Shown: in pieces, positions 45,786-56,447 of the stretch
Numbering within the stretch: the first letter of the stretch is position 1
How the letters are laid out: each line of letters begins with the position of its first letter
Source: Paenibacillus periandrae
GTDB lineage: Bacteria > Bacillota > Bacilli > Paenibacillales > NBRC-103111
DNA length: 64,000 nucleotides
Direction of reading: 5' to 3'
NCBI RefSeq assembly: GCF_022458865.1
Contig: NZ_JAJNMU010000005.1
Coordinates: 357,968 to 421,967 of the forward strand
The notes under the pieces: generated by a model
What the model saw: only the letters and a program-made list of their open reading frames with translations
The model's database searches: none
Told to the model about the DNA's origin: nothing
Position numbers and translations under genes: made by a program

Positions 45786-46601
45786 TTATTTTTTAGGAAT
45801 TTTGATAACTATTTCGTAATGATCCTCATAATCTTGCTCCGAGGTATTAATTTGCAGACCTGAAGACGTGACCATATCCACGGATTGCCTAATCGTATTT
45901 AAAGCCAACCGTACATCCTTGGAGAACGATACACGTTTTGTTTTTTTGACTGCAACTACTTCTTTTAAAAGCTGTATTCTCGCTTCTGTTTGTTTAACAT
46001 TTAACTCCTTGGTAATAATCTCATCCAAAACTTTTTGCTGCATCTCTTCCTGGCTTAAAGATAATAAAGCACGCGCATGCCTCTCCGTGATTTTGCGTTC
46101 CATCAAAGCCTGCTTAACAGGCTCACTTAGATTTAACAGACGAATTTTGTTAGCTATTGTGGACTGACTTTTCCCAATCCGTTGAGCAAGACTTTCTTGC
46201 GTCAAATGATGCAGGTCGATAAGCTGCTGGTAGGCACTAGCCTCTTCAATAGCAGTAAGTCCTTCACGCTGCAAATTTTCAATTAATGCAATCGAAGCAG
46301 CTTGTGAATCATTGAAATCCCGAACAATAGCAGGAATTGTGTCCAGTCCGAGCTTCGTAACTGCCCTCCATCTACGCTCTCCAGCAATCAACTCATATAC
46401 ATTATTCCGAATACGAACAATGATCGGCTGTATAACTCCGAGGGTTTTAATGGTTTGACACAACTCTTCAATCCGCTCATCATCAAAAATAGTTCTGGGC
46501 TGATATGGACTTGGGACAATATCTTGGATGGAAATATTTCTAATTTCATCTGACGATGATTTTTCCGTAAATCCAAACAATTTCGAAAGTTGTTCCTTCA
46601 T
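45786..46601 (-). CDS. noc: Nucleoid occlusion protein Noc
   Basis: 271 residues, a ParB-family paralogue with [20 protein letters not shown] and helix-turn-helix [25 protein letters not shown]. The N-terminal [11 protein letters not shown] is the amphipathic membrane-binding helix typical of Noc, which distinguishes it from ParB. It blocks Z-ring assembly over the chromosome. It lies between parA and rsmG as in Bacillus. Confidence 0.95.
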   Translation of the reverse strand: MKEQLSKLFGFTEKSSSDEIRNISIQDIVPSPYQPRTIFDDERIEELCQTIKTLGVIQPIIVRIRNNVYELIAGERRWRAVTKLGLDTIPAIVRDFNDSQAASIALIENLQREGLTAIEEASAYQQLIDLHHLTQESLAQRIGKSQSTIANKIRLLNLSEPVKQALMERKITERHARALLSLSQEEMQQKVLDEIITKELNVKQTEARIQLLKEVVAVKKTKRVSFSKDVRLALNTIRQSVDMVTSSGLQINTSEQDYEDHYEIVIKIPKK

Positions 46602-46739
46602 TCAATTACCATCCGATCTTTATTTGCATCAAAGTTTACCCAGACATCTGCGTTGCCTTACTATTTAATTATTCTCTAGACATATCCTTTTTCCTGCCAG
46701 TCAGAAGCCAACTATATGAATATTATATTGTTAATCATA

Positions 46740-46755
46740 TGTTCTACGTGGAACA
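46740..46755. promoter_or_regulatory. parS: Second parS-like site between rsmG and noc
   Basis: TGTTCTACGTGGAACA differs from a symmetric parS (TGTTCCACGTGGAACA) at one base and touches the rsmG stop codon. Bacillus has a parS near this gene. Confidence 0.75.
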
Positions 46756-47490
46756 TTATTTGATCAAAGGTGTTTTCAATGGTGTACCTGCCTTACGCGG
46801 GTATAATTTCGGAGTAGGCGCAAATTTCCGTATGAATAAAAGATTTCTGGATGAATGCTCGGCATCAGGTAATTCCAAGCTTCGGGTGTAAATATATTTG
46901 CCGCGAAGCTCATTCAGGCTATAGGAAGAATCATCCAATTCCTGTTGAAAATCGCTTCCTTTCATCGCTACAAAAGTGCCATTAACTTTGGCAAAAGGCA
47001 AACAAAGCTCGTTCAACCCAGCCAGCTTTGCGACTGCTCTAGCTGTTACAAGATCATACCGATCCCGATGTTCCGCCAGCCGCGCAATATCCTCTGCCCT
47101 GCCATGAACACAGCTTACATCACTCAACCCCAATTCAGCAGTCAAATGATTTAAAAATTGAATGCGTTTATTTAAAGAATCAACGATTGTCACTTTCATA
47201 TGTGGAAACATGATTTTCAGAGGAATGCTTGGAAACCCTGCCCCAGAGCCAATATCGGCCATTTGCATCACATCACGCATCGTAACAAAAAAAGAAACTG
47301 ACAGAGAGTCGTAAAAATGTTTTACGTATACTTCTTCTCTATCAGTTATACCAGTCAAATTCATTTTTTCATTCCAAGTAACAAGCTCATGAAAATATAT
47401 TTCAAATTGAGACAGCTGGCGCTCGCTTAATTCGATATTTTTCATAGCCAATTGCTCTTGGAAACGGGTTTGTATCAGATCCATTGTCAT
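46756..47490 (-). CDS. rsmG: 16S rRNA (guanine527-N7)-methyltransferase RsmG
   Basis: 244 residues. The AdoMet site is visible as MADIGSGAGFPSIPLKI, with MKVTIVDSLNKRIQFLNHL and ARAVAKLAGLNELCLP downstream. It methylates G527 of 16S rRNA; loss gives low-level streptomycin resistance in other bacteria. It follows mnmG immediately, the stop and ATG being adjacent. Confidence 0.97.
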   Translation of the reverse strand: MTMDLIQTRFQEQLAMKNIELSERQLSQFEIYFHELVTWNEKMNLTGITDREEVYVKHFYDSLSVSFFVTMRDVMQMADIGSGAGFPSIPLKIMFPHMKVTIVDSLNKRIQFLNHLTAELGLSDVSCVHGRAEDIARLAEHRDRYDLVTARAVAKLAGLNELCLPFAKVNGTFVAMKGSDFQQELDDSSYSLNELRGKYIYTRSLELPDAEHSSRNLLFIRKFAPTPKLYPRKAGTPLKTPLIK

Positions 47491-49380
47491 CTATCCTCTA
47501 GCCGCCAATACTCGATTATAGTGTTCCAGGTAAACAAGTAATACGGAAATATCGGCTGGCGTCACACCGGACATCCGGGATGCTTGACCGATAGAAAGCG
47601 GGCGGATTTTCATCAGCTTTTGCTTGGCCTCTGTTGCAATTCCGTATACTTCTTCATAATTAATATCGTCAGGGATTTTCTTTTTCTCCATCTTGCGAAG
47701 TCGCTCCACTTGAATTAATTGCTTATCAATATAACCTGCATATTTAATTTGTATTTCGACCTGCTCTGTAACTTCATCGGATAGCTCAACAGGTGCTGGA
47801 GACATCTGGTGAATATGCGCATAAGCTACCTCTGGACGCCGCAGCAAGGAAAGCAAATCAATCGCGTTATTCACTTCCGCACTGCCTATTGAGATCAAAA
47901 GCTCCTGGATGTCTGCCGGCTTCACTTTAACCGATTTTAAACGTTCTACTTCTTCCTCAATAAGACGTACTTTTTCAAGGAAACGCTGATGACGCGCCTC
48001 GGGAATTAATCCAATTTTATAGCCAATCGGCGTTAGTCTTTGGTCTGCATTATCATGTCTGAGCAGCAAACGATATTCAGCACGCGAAGTCAACAGTCGA
48101 TAAGGCTCATTAGTCCCCTTCGTCACCAAGTCATCGATCAATACGCCGATATAGCCTTCTGAGCGATCCAGAACAATAGCTTCTTCGCCTTGTACCTTGC
48201 GAGCTGCATTGATCCCGGCCATCACACCTTGACCTGCCGCTTCCTCATAACCGGACGTACCATTGATTTGCCCAGCTGTAAATAAACCGGCAACGGCCTT
48301 TGTTTCCAACGATGGTTTCAGCTGTGTTGGAACAACAGCATCATATTCAATCGCATAGCCTGTACGCATCATTTCAACCTTTTCCAGACCAGGTATCGAA
48401 CGAAGAATTTCTAACTGAACATCCTCAGGCATACTCGTGGACAAGCCTTGAACATAATACTCTGAAGTATTGCGCCCTTCCGGCTCAAGAAAAATTTGAT
48501 GCTTCGGCTTATCATTAAATCGAACAATCTTATCCTCAATAGAAGGACAATAACGGGGGCCAGTTCCTTCAATTGCGCCAGAGAACATAGGAGCCCGATG
48601 TAAATTATCTGTAATAATTTGGTGGGTTTGCTCCGTTGTATACGTAAGCCAGCATGGCAATTGATCAGGTATTTCTTCTGTGGAATCAAAACTGAAAAAC
48701 TTAACCTTTTCATCCCCTGGTTGAATAACGGTTTGATCAAAATCAATCGAGTCCTTGTGTACACGCGGAGGTGTCCCGGTTTTAAAACGAACAAGCTCAA
48801 GTCCATGCTCCCGCAAGGAATGGGACAGCTTGACAGCAGGCTGCTGATTGTTCGGTCCACTCTCATACATCAATTCACCCATAATAATTTTGCCGCGCAA
48901 ATACGTTCCGGTTGTCACTACTACTGCTTTCGCCAAATATTGTGCACCTGTCTTGGTAATGACACCTTTACAGACACCATCCTCAACGATTAATTCTTCA
49001 ACCAGCCCTTGACGAAGCGTCAGTTTTGGTTCATTTTCCATCGTTTGCTTCATCGTGTGCTGGTACAAAAATTTGTCTGCTTGCGCACGCAGCGCATGTA
49101 CAGCCGGACCTTTTCCTGTGTTCAGCATCCGCATTTGTATATAGGTTCTATCGATATTACGTCCCATTTCTCCACCGAGCGCATCAATCTCACGCACAAC
49201 GTGACCTTTAGCCGGCCCACCTATGGAAGGATTGCATGGCATAAACGCAACCATATCCAGGTTGATCGTAATCATCAATGTTTCACAGCCCATTCTTGCT
49301 GCGGCCAAAGCTGATTCACAACCGGCATGACCGGCGCCAACAACAATGACATCATAATTTCCTGCAATGTAACTCATCAT
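47491..49380 (-). CDS. mnmG: tRNA uridine-5-carboxymethylaminomethyl modification enzyme MnmG
   Basis: 629 residues. FAD-binding N-terminus [38 protein letters not shown], the GIA signatures and a C-terminal helical domain ([27 protein letters not shown]). With MnmE it modifies U34 of several tRNAs. GGAGG lies 3 bases before ATG 49380. Confidence 0.98.
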   Translation of the reverse strand: MMSYIAGNYDVIVVGAGHAGCESALAAARMGCETLMITINLDMVAFMPCNPSIGGPAKGHVVREIDALGGEMGRNIDRTYIQMRMLNTGKGPAVHALRAQADKFLYQHTMKQTMENEPKLTLRQGLVEELIVEDGVCKGVITKTGAQYLAKAVVVTTGTYLRGKIIMGELMYESGPNNQQPAVKLSHSLREHGLELVRFKTGTPPRVHKDSIDFDQTVIQPGDEKVKFFSFDSTEEIPDQLPCWLTYTTEQTHQIITDNLHRAPMFSGAIEGTGPRYCPSIEDKIVRFNDKPKHQIFLEPEGRNTSEYYVQGLSTSMPEDVQLEILRSIPGLEKVEMMRTGYAIEYDAVVPTQLKPSLETKAVAGLFTAGQINGTSGYEEAAGQGVMAGINAARKVQGEEAIVLDRSEGYIGVLIDDLVTKGTNEPYRLLTSRAEYRLLLRHDNADQRLTPIGYKIGLIPEARHQRFLEKVRLIEEEVERLKSVKVKPADIQELLISIGSAEVNNAIDLLSLLRRPEVAYAHIHQMSPAPVELSDEVTEQVEIQIKYAGYIDKQLIQVERLRKMEKKKIPDDINYEEVYGIATEAKQKLMKIRPLSIGQASRMSGVTPADISVLLVYLEHYNRVLAARG

Positions 49381-49431
49381 GAAACCTCCTTAAATCGTTC
49401 TACAAAATTAGCCAACCTTGAAAGCATAACT

Positions 49432-50808
49432 TTATTTGCCGAGACAAAATTGCGAAAAAATTTGATCGATCAACGACTCACCAACAGAATCACCAATGAT
49501 TTCACCCAGGTATTCCCAAGCATTGCGAATATCAATTTGAATCAAATCTATCGGAACCCCGTAGCCCGCAGCCTCATAAGCGTCATCTATCGCGAGCTTC
49601 GCTTTTTTCAACAAAGCGATATGACGCACATTACTCACATAAGTCTGATCATTTAATTCTACCTGTCCACTGAAAAATAGGCCAGCTATAGCTTTTTCCA
49701 AATCAACAATCCCCTGCTGCTCCAGAAGCGACATCGAGACAATACGCTCAGCTGGAAAATGGTTAACCAATATATCATTCTCGATCTGCTGCGGCAAATC
49801 AAGCTTATTTACGATTACGATCGTTTGCTTATCCTTCAGTTGTTCGATCAAGCTCAGCTCATCAGACTCCAGCTTTTCCGAACCGTTGAACACGAGCAAA
49901 ATCAGATCCGCATCGGCAAGAGCGCCTTTCGATTTCTCCACACCAATTCGCTCAACGATATCCGAGGTTTCCCGAATGCCGGCTGTATCCAGCAGCTTCA
50001 ATGGAATACCATTAACCGTAACGAACTCTTCGATAACATCACGCGTTGTACCTGGAATTTCAGTGACGATAGCTCTATTTTCCTGGGCCAGTGTATTCAT
50101 GAGCGAGGATTTGCCGACATTGGGCTTCCCGATAATCGCCGTAACAATACCTTCACGCAAAATTTTACCCTGATTCGCCGTATTCAGCAATTGCTCGATC
50201 CTGCCAAGGGCCTGCGTACAACTGTTGGTTATAAACGCATTCGTCATCTCTTCCACATCATGCTCGGGATAATCGATATTGACCTCGATATGAGCCATCA
50301 ATTCCACCAGATTATGTCGCAGCAGTTTGATATTCGTAGAGAGACTGCCCTCTGCCTGCTTCAAGGCAATACGATGGGCACGATCCGATTTGGCTCGTAT
50401 TAAATCTATGACCGCCTCAGCCTGAGACAGATCAATACGTCCATTCAAGTAGGCGCGCTTCGTAAATTCGCCCGGCTCCGCCAATCGAACCTGCTGCTCT
50501 AACAGCAGATCGAGCACTTTTTTTACCGAAATAAATCCGCCGTGGCAGCTAATCTCCACCACATCTTCCATGGTGAATGATTTGGGAGCTTTCATGACGG
50601 TGACCAGCACCTCATCCACTCGTTCCAGTGTTAGCGGATGCTTAATAAAACCATAATGAACCGTATGTGAAGGCACTGCACCTAATTCGCTTTTGCCAAA
50701 AAAAATGCGATCCGCCGCCGCAACCGCCTCATCGCCGCTTATGCGTATAACGGCAATACCTCCCTCTCCCATTGGAGTGGAAATAGCAGCAATCGTATCC
50801 TGGATCAT
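49432..50808 (-). CDS. mnmE: tRNA modification GTPase MnmE (TrmE)
   Basis: 458 residues. N-terminal folate-binding domain ([21 protein letters not shown]), helical domain, and G domain with [17 protein letters not shown] and NKLD, ending in the essential C-terminal motif FCLGK. Partner of MnmG, encoded next. Confidence 0.98.
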   Translation of the reverse strand: MIQDTIAAISTPMGEGGIAVIRISGDEAVAAADRIFFGKSELGAVPSHTVHYGFIKHPLTLERVDEVLVTVMKAPKSFTMEDVVEISCHGGFISVKKVLDLLLEQQVRLAEPGEFTKRAYLNGRIDLSQAEAVIDLIRAKSDRAHRIALKQAEGSLSTNIKLLRHNLVELMAHIEVNIDYPEHDVEEMTNAFITNSCTQALGRIEQLLNTANQGKILREGIVTAIIGKPNVGKSSLMNTLAQENRAIVTEIPGTTRDVIEEFVTVNGIPLKLLDTAGIRETSDIVERIGVEKSKGALADADLILLVFNGSEKLESDELSLIEQLKDKQTIVIVNKLDLPQQIENDILVNHFPAERIVSMSLLEQQGIVDLEKAIAGLFFSGQVELNDQTYVSNVRHIALLKKAKLAIDDAYEAAGYGVPIDLIQIDIRNAWEYLGEIIGDSVGESLIDQIFSQFCLGK

Positions 50809-50869
50809 AATTTACACCTCAACTTCTTATTTCTTATCCTTAGTCATTTGAACTTAAAGAAAATCTATT

Positions 50870-50906
50870 AAAAAAAAGCAATGAGTCATAACGATGACAT
50901 CATTGC
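50870..50906 (-). terminator. Intrinsic terminator between jag and mnmE
   Basis: GCAATGA-GTCAT and ATGAC-CATTGC pair around CGTT with small bulges, followed on the minus strand by eight T. It splits the rnpA-yidC-jag unit from mnmE. Confidence 0.75.
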
Positions 50907-50917
50907 AGCAGTTCACC

Positions 50918-51535
50918 TTATCTGGATACGATTACGACTCTTCGATTCGGTTCTTCACCTCTACTGAACGTCCGGACCTTAGCATGATCCTGCAGCTGCG
51001 CATGAATCACCTTCCGCTCATGTGGCGACATCGGTTCGAGAATAACCTCTTTTTTGGTTCGAATGACTCTCTCAGCCAATCGATCGGCTAATTCCTCTAA
51101 CGTTTTTTTTCGGCGCTCCCGAAAATTTTCCGCATCCAGTACAATTCGCATATGTGTGCTTGAATATCGATTGGCTACAATATTCATTAAATATTGCAGA
51201 GCATCCAAGGTTTGTCCTCTTCTGCCAATCAGTATCCCCAGATCAGCCCCATATAGATGAAGCTCCAAATTATCGTTATCCAGCTTCTTTTCAATTCTGA
51301 CTTCAAGCTTCATGGTACGAAAGACATCCTGTAAAAAATAAATGGTTTCTTCAACAGCATCAGGAATAAGCTCCAGCTCAACTTTCGCATCCCTGGTCCC
51401 TATTAGGCCAAACAACCCTCTAGAGGGTTGTTCAAGCACAACAATTTTTACCCGATCCTCCGTGGTATTCCATTGACGAAGGCCATTTTGCACGGCCTCC
51501 TCAATCGATTTACCCGTAACCAACAATTTTTTCAT
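50918..51535 (-). CDS. jag: Jag/KhpB RNA-binding protein
   Basis: 205 residues: Jag_N domain (1-50, TGKSIEEAVQNGLRQW, EQPSRGLFGLIG), KH domain with GILIGRRGQTLDALQYL, and R3H domain (MSPHERKVIHAQLQDH). It binds RNA with KhpA and influences cell elongation and division. The ATG overlaps the yidC stop (ATGA). A perfect 22-bp palindrome lies within the codons for EQPSRGLF at 51411-51432. Confidence 0.95.
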   Translation of the reverse strand: MKKLLVTGKSIEEAVQNGLRQWNTTEDRVKIVVLEQPSRGLFGLIGTRDAKVELELIPDAVEETIYFLQDVFRTMKLEVRIEKKLDNDNLELHLYGADLGILIGRRGQTLDALQYLMNIVANRYSSTHMRIVLDAENFRERRKKTLEELADRLAERVIRTKKEVILEPMSPHERKVIHAQLQDHAKVRTFSRGEEPNRRVVIVSR

Positions 51536-52278
51536 TTTGTCAGGCCACCCTTATTATTTTGAGGTTCTTTCGGTTTTTTATAAATAAAGTAGGATTGTAC
51601 AATTGTAAACGTATTACTGAATACCCAATACAATGGAAGGGCAGCAGCAAAATTCATTGCCATAACGAAAATCAAAACCGGGAAAATGAACATCAGATTT
51701 TGCATTTGTGGAGTCATTTGCGATGACATCATCTTCTGTTGGAAGAAGGTAGTGACCGCAGCGAGTAACGGAAGAATATAGTAAGGATCCTTGGTTCCCA
51801 ATTGAAGCCAGAGGAAGGAATGCTCTGCAATCGAGTGGTTTCGCATAATCGCGTTATATAAAGCAATCAGGATCGGCATCTGCACAATTAGCGGAAAACA
51901 ACCGGCTAATGGATTAACACCATTGCTTTGAAACAGCTTCATCGTTTCTTCCTGCTGCTTTTTGGCATCGTCCTTGTATTTCTCTTTCAACTTTTTGAGC
52001 TCAGGCTGTAAATCCTGCATTCGTTTGGAGCTCTTATACTGCTTCAGTGTAAGCGGTAATATTATCAAGCGAATTATAATGGTAACTACCAAAATGGACA
52101 ATCCGTATTGTCCCCATAGTGCTGCCGCAAACCAATCCAAAACATCAGCCAAAGGACCTACGAAATACTTGTCCCAAAAACTATTGGTAGGGTCGATTTT
52201 AGTTGTTGCCGGCGAACATCCAGCAAGCAGTAAAAAGACGAAAAAAAGCGGCCAATATTTAGCTAATCGACGGGTCAA
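51532..52278 (-). CDS. yidC: Membrane protein insertase YidC (SpoIIIJ/OxaA type)
   Basis: 248 residues. A lipoprotein signal with LLAGC, then five membrane segments with the conserved Arg in IIIRLIILPLTLKQYKSSKRM in the hydrophilic groove, and the short C-terminal basic tail of Gram-positive YidC. It inserts membrane proteins alone or with Sec. Start is TTG 52278 with GGAGG 8 bases upstream. Confidence 0.97.
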   Translation of the reverse strand: MTRRLAKYWPLFFVFLLLAGCSPATTKIDPTNSFWDKYFVGPLADVLDWFAAALWGQYGLSILVVTIIIRLIILPLTLKQYKSSKRMQDLQPELKKLKEKYKDDAKKQQEETMKLFQSNGVNPLAGCFPLIVQMPILIALYNAIMRNHSIAEHSFLWLQLGTKDPYYILPLLAAVTTFFQQKMMSSQMTPQMQNLMFIFPVLIFVMAMNFAAALPLYWVFSNTFTIVQSYFIYKKPKEPQNNKGGLTK

Positions 52279-52353
52279 AATGAAATCCTCCTAAATGTTC
52301 TTTTCCAATAATAAACTATAGCATATCTCACCCCAAAAAAGAAATGCAGCTTT

Positions 52354-52698
52354 CTACTTTCTTATTAGTAAAGAGCCGCGCATTAACACATGCAAAATAC
52401 ATTTTTCCATTTCCTTATATTTCATCCCGACTACAGGTTTGCGTGCGATCAATATGAAGTCATAGCCCCCAACGATTTTGGAGGCATTCAGCCTGACAAT
52501 TTCCTTGATCATTCGGCGAATCCGATTACGCACAACCGCATTACCCAGCTTTTTGCTGACCGAGATTCCCAGGCGAAAGGATGGCTGCCGAGCACGGGTA
52601 TAGGAATAGAGCACAAACTGGTGGTTAGCCACCGACTTTCCTCCGCGATATACCTTGTCAAAATATTCTCTCTTCGTTAGACGATGTTCTCTATCCAC
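52354..52698 (-). CDS. rnpA: Ribonuclease P protein component
   Basis: 114 residues from GTG 52698, which has GGAG upstream and begins (V)DREHRLTKREYFDKVYRGG as in the family; ATG 52743 would add 15 residues not seen elsewhere. The RNR motif is visible as KKLGNAVVRNRIRRMIKE. It supports the RNase P RNA in maturing tRNA 5' ends. Confidence 0.94.
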   Translation of the reverse strand: MDREHRLTKREYFDKVYRGGKSVANHQFVLYSYTRARQPSFRLGISVSKKLGNAVVRNRIRRMIKEIVRLNASKIVGGYDFILIARKPVVGMKYKEMEKCILHVLMRGSLLIRK

Positions 52699-52775
52699 AT
52701 TCAGCTCTCCATTACTTCCGGATCGTGGCGCCTTTGCTTTCATTCATCCTATTATACATGCAGTTATCTGAACAA

Positions 52776-52803
52776 CAAAAAAGACCACCTGATGAGTGGC
52801 CTC
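52776..52803 (-). terminator. Hairpin attenuator between rpmH and rnpA
   Basis: AGGCCAC and GTGGTCT pair (one G-U) around TCATCAG, followed by a T run, 6 bases past rpmH. Partial termination would make far more L34 than RNase P protein. Confidence 0.7.
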
Positions 52804-52808
52804 TTGTA

Positions 52809-52943
52809 TTACGCGCTTAGAACTTTTCTACCCTTTAAACGACGAGCAGATAATACTTTACGACCGTTCACGGAACTCATTCTTTTGCGAAAGCCGTGTA
52901 CCTTCTTGCGTTTTCTAGTATTCGGTTTAAACGTAGGACCCAT
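52809..52943 (-). CDS. rpmH: 50S ribosomal protein L34
   Basis: 44 residues, basic, beginning [20 protein letters not shown] and ending RKVLSA; the L34 signature is complete. AGGAGGTG lies 8 bases before the ATG. First gene left of oriC. Confidence 0.98.
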   Translation of the reverse strand: MGPTFKPNTRKRKKVHGFRKRMSSVNGRKVLSARRLKGRKVLSA

Positions 52944-53449
52944 CTATCCTGCACCTCCTTGAGGAAAAAGCATTCCCAAAAATACCTCTTAATATTAAAC
53001 CACATAATCGCTAGAAAAGTCAATCTAAATAAAACCGCGCATTTTGCAGGCGGGTGAACAACTTTTTCGTCGAAAATTACGACCTGTGTATAAAAAGTAA
53101 ACATTTTCACACCTTCTGTCGATTTAATCACAGGGTACTAACAATATATAGTGCTGTTGATAAAACTTACACACAAGCTATAGACAATGTGGATAATTCT
53201 AAACAATACGTTGATAATGCCTACAAATTTTGATATTATGGTTATGCCCTCCCTGTGGATAGCCGCTTTTTCATGATAATGTTATCAACATGCTGTGGAT
53301 ATCTTTGTGCACAAGTATTTGGCTTATGTATAAGTTATTAGATATACCTTGCACACTGTGGACAATAATCGACAGATTCCGATAATTTTCATATATACGT
53401 TTTACCGGCTTACGCCACATCGCTTAATTTCCAAAGGAGTGAACAGATT
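52944..53449. other. oriC: oriC, upstream DnaA-box region
   Basis: A 506-base gene-free stretch between rpmH and dnaA. DnaA boxes on the minus strand: 53188-53196 (TGTGGATAA, perfect), 53085-53093 (TGTGTATAA, perfect to the relaxed consensus), 53254-53262, 53294-53302 and 53357-53365 with one change each, and 53155-53163. TTATCAACA lies at 53282-53290 on the plus strand. It also carries the dnaA and rpmH promoters. DnaA should bind here for both initiation and its own control. Confidence 0.9.
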
Positions 53450-54814
53450 GTGGAAAGCCATCCTAACGAGCAATGGCAGCAAGTTCTTTCCATTATTCAA
53501 ACACGGCTTAGTAAACCCAGTTTCGAGACCTGGTTTACATCCACAAGAGCCGTAACTTTTAATGATGCCAAGGTTGTCATATGTGCCCCTAACAACTTTG
53601 CCCGCGAATGGCTTGAAAACCGCTACACGAAGCTGATCCGGGATACCATCGTCGATTACAATGGGAAATCTACAGACGTCAAATTTATTATCGAATCCGA
53701 GGAAGACAAGAACGTTGATCTTCCCCCCTCTTCGGCGCAAACCAGTGCGCAATCTACGCTAGCTGTCCCTGAAGAAACCTTCAGTCATATGATGAATTCC
53801 AAATACACATTTGATACGTTTGTCATAGGTTCAGGTAATCGATTTGCCCACGCAGCCTCGCTTGCCGTTGCAGAAGCTCCGGCCAAAGCCTATAATCCCT
53901 TGTTTTTGTACGGGGGTGTGGGACTCGGAAAGACACATTTGATGCATGCGATCGGACATTTTGTTCTCGAGCATAACCCGCGTGCCAAGGTTCTTTATAT
54001 TTCGTCCGAAAAATTTACAAACGAATTTATCAATGCGATACGAGACAACCGCGGCGAAAGCTTCCGCAACAAATATCGCAATATTGACGTGCTGCTGATT
54101 GATGATATTCAATTTTTGGCTGGTAAAGAAGGTACGCAGGAGGAGTTTTTCCACACCTTTAATGCCCTTCATGAGGAACGTAAGCAGATCATTATTTCCA
54201 GTGATCGCCCTCCCAAAGAGATCCCGACGCTCGAGGAACGATTAAGATCCCGCTTTGAATGGGGATTAATTACGGATATTCAGCCGCCCGACCTGGAAAC
54301 CCGGATTGCTATTCTGCGCAAGAAAGCGAAGGCAGACAATCTTGAGGTTCCTATAGAAGCGATGGTGTACATAGCCAATCAAATCGATACGAACATTCGG
54401 GAGCTTGAGGGTGCATTAATCCGTGTTGTTGCTTATTCATCATTGATTAATGCGGATATTACATCACATCTGGCAGCTGAAGCTTTAAAGGACATCATGC
54501 CAAGCAGCCGACCTCGTGTCATCACGATCCAGGATATCCAGCAAAAGGTTGGGGAATTTTATGGGATGAAGATGGAGGATTTTAAAGCGCGCAAACGTAC
54601 CAAAATGGTCGCCTATCCGCGTCAAATCGCAATGTATTTGTCACGCGAGCTGACCGACTTTTCATTGCCCAAAATCGGGGAAGCCTTCGGCGGCCGTGAT
54701 CATACGACTGTCATTCATGCGCATGAGAAAATTTCTGTAGCGCTGAAGACTGATCAGGAGCTCTACAAAATTGTCCACAGCCTGATTGAAAAAGTTAAAA
54801 ATGTGACTGCCTGA
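53450..54814 (+). CDS. dnaA: Chromosomal replication initiator DnaA
   Basis: 454 residues. Domain I (1-80, [20 protein letters not shown]), a short linker, domain III AAA+ ([34 protein letters not shown]) and domain IV with the DnaA-box recognition motif [15 protein letters not shown]. It melts oriC when bound to ATP. Start is GTG 53450 after AAAGGAG. Confidence 0.98.
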   Translation: MESHPNEQWQQVLSIIQTRLSKPSFETWFTSTRAVTFNDAKVVICAPNNFAREWLENRYTKLIRDTIVDYNGKSTDVKFIIESEEDKNVDLPPSSAQTSAQSTLAVPEETFSHMMNSKYTFDTFVIGSGNRFAHAASLAVAEAPAKAYNPLFLYGGVGLGKTHLMHAIGHFVLEHNPRAKVLYISSEKFTNEFINAIRDNRGESFRNKYRNIDVLLIDDIQFLAGKEGTQEEFFHTFNALHEERKQIIISSDRPPKEIPTLEERLRSRFEWGLITDIQPPDLETRIAILRKKAKADNLEVPIEAMVYIANQIDTNIRELEGALIRVVAYSSLINADITSHLAAEALKDIMPSSRPRVITIQDIQQKVGEFYGMKMEDFKARKRTKMVAYPRQIAMYLSRELTDFSLPKIGEAFGGRDHTTVIHAHEKISVALKTDQELYKIVHSLIEKVKNVTA

Positions 54815-54858
54815 ATCATCTATTCACAACCAAATATTCAGTCTGTATAACTTGAGGC

Positions 54859-54952
54859 CTATGCACAAACTATTCACATGTGGATAGGCTTTTGTATTGT
54901 GTCTTTTGTTCACATATCCACATATCCAGAGCCCCTACTACTATTACTAATA
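54859..54952 (+). other. oriC: oriC unwinding side: DnaA boxes and DnaA-trio
   Basis: Between dnaA and dnaN lie DnaA boxes CTATGCACA (54859), CTATTCACA (54870), TGTGGATAG (54879-54887), TTGTTCACA (54906) and ATATCCACA (54914-54922). A GC-rich link (GAGCCC) and the DnaA-trio CTACTACTATTACTAATA (54935-54952) follow, then AT-rich DNA. This matches the layout of the Bacillus subtilis unwinding element. Confidence 0.88.
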
Positions 54953-55014
54953 AAAAAAGAGTAATATAAGGGGATAACGTTGTAATTACATTTTTGAATT
55001 CTAGGAGTGACAGA

Positions 55015-56157
55015 ATGAAATTAACGATCCTTAAAGAATACTTGAATGACTCCATTCAACACGTATCAAAAGCCATTTCGAGCAAAACTCCCATCCCCAT
55101 TTTGAGCGGAATAAAAATAGATCTCGATTCGAGCGGAATGACGTTGACTGCCAGTGATACCGATATCTCCATCCAAAGCTTTATTCCATTAGAAAAAAAT
55201 GAACTCAACATCATTGAAATAGAGCGTCAGGGAAGTATTGTACTGTCAGCCAAATTTTTTGTTGAAATTATTCGCAAGCTGCCAGCCCAAAAGGTCGAAA
55301 TAGAGGTTAAGGAAAATTTCCAAACGATCATTCGTTCGGGCTCTTCGGAAATTCAATTGGTCGGACTCGATCCAGAAGAATATCCAACCTTGCCAAGTAT
55401 CGAGGAATATCGAAGATTTCAGCTTCCCAGCGATTTATTAAAAACGATGATCAAACAAACGACCTTTGCGGTATCGACTAACGAATCAACTCCGATTCTT
55501 ACCGGTGTTTTATGGACTGTGGATAACGGAAAGCTTAAGTTTACCGCCTGTGACCGTCATCGCCTGGGGACTCGTGAAACGAATATTGAAGTGGATGCCG
55601 ACTTTAATCTTAATAATATTTCCATATCCGGGAAAACTTTAAATGAACTTTCCAAAATACTTCCGGATCAAAACACGCTGATCGATATTATCTTTGCTGA
55701 AAATCAGGTGTTATTTAAGCTGAGCTCTATTTTATTTTATACCCGTATTTTGGATGGCACTTACCCGGACACCTCCAAGCTGATTCCGCAATCCTATAAA
55801 ACAGAGCTGGTCATTAATGCCCACCAGCTTGCCGATGCGATAGATCGTGCCTATCTGCTTTCCAGAGAAGAAAAGACGAACATTGTCAAGCTGATCATGC
55901 ATGAGGACCACACCATCGAAATATCTTCCAGCTCCTCAGAGCTTGGAAAAGTAACCGAACAGCTGGAAGTTTCAAGCTTAAGCGGAGAGTTGCTTCGCAT
56001 TTCGTTCAACTCCAAATATATGCTGGATGCACTTAAGGTCATGGATAGCCAATTGATCCATATCGGATTTACCGGTGCGATGCAGCCAATCATTATCCGG
56101 CCGGAAGAAACGACCTCTCTTCTGCAATTGATTTTGCCTTACCGAACAACTAATTAA
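55015..56157 (+). CDS. dnaN: DNA polymerase III beta subunit (sliding clamp)
   Basis: 380 residues in three similar domains; the typical ISSKTPIPILSGIKI start of the clamp and the C-terminal MQPIIIRPEE are visible. It rings DNA and holds polymerase. ATG 55015 has AGGAGTGA upstream. Confidence 0.98.
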   Translation: MKLTILKEYLNDSIQHVSKAISSKTPIPILSGIKIDLDSSGMTLTASDTDISIQSFIPLEKNELNIIEIERQGSIVLSAKFFVEIIRKLPAQKVEIEVKENFQTIIRSGSSEIQLVGLDPEEYPTLPSIEEYRRFQLPSDLLKTMIKQTTFAVSTNESTPILTGVLWTVDNGKLKFTACDRHRLGTRETNIEVDADFNLNNISISGKTLNELSKILPDQNTLIDIIFAENQVLFKLSSILFYTRILDGTYPDTSKLIPQSYKTELVINAHQLADAIDRAYLLSREEKTNIVKLIMHEDHTIEISSSSSELGKVTEQLEVSSLSGELLRISFNSKYMLDALKVMDSQLIHIGFTGAMQPIIIRPEETTSLLQLILPYRTTN

Positions 56158-56178
56158 ACTAAAGGAGCACAGCTTGTC

Positions 56179-56394
56179 ATGAATCCTATATCCATTCACA
56201 CGGATTACATCACGTTAGGCCAATTTTTGAAGTTGGCAGATTGCATATCAACAGGAGGACAGGCTAAATTTTTTCTGCAGGAAACGGTTATTCATGTCAA
56301 TGGAGAGCTGGAAAATCGCCGGGGGAAGAAGCTGGTTCATCTGGATCAGGTCCGTGTCGATGGCTGCGGGGAATTTCAAGTCATACGTTCTTAA
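56179..56394 (+). CDS. yaaA: S4-domain RNA-binding protein YaaA
   Basis: 71 residues of S4 type: ITLGQFLKLADCISTGGQAK, FLQETVIHVNGELENRRGKK. Usually found between dnaN and recF; it may bind rRNA. AAAGGAG precedes the ATG. Confidence 0.93.
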   Translation: MNPISIHTDYITLGQFLKLADCISTGGQAKFFLQETVIHVNGELENRRGKKLVHLDQVRVDGCGEFQVIRS

Positions 56395-56447
56395 CAACCT
56401 TGTAAAACGGCTTTGCTTGGCAGAGTCAGTCTGTAGGAGGAACCGTT

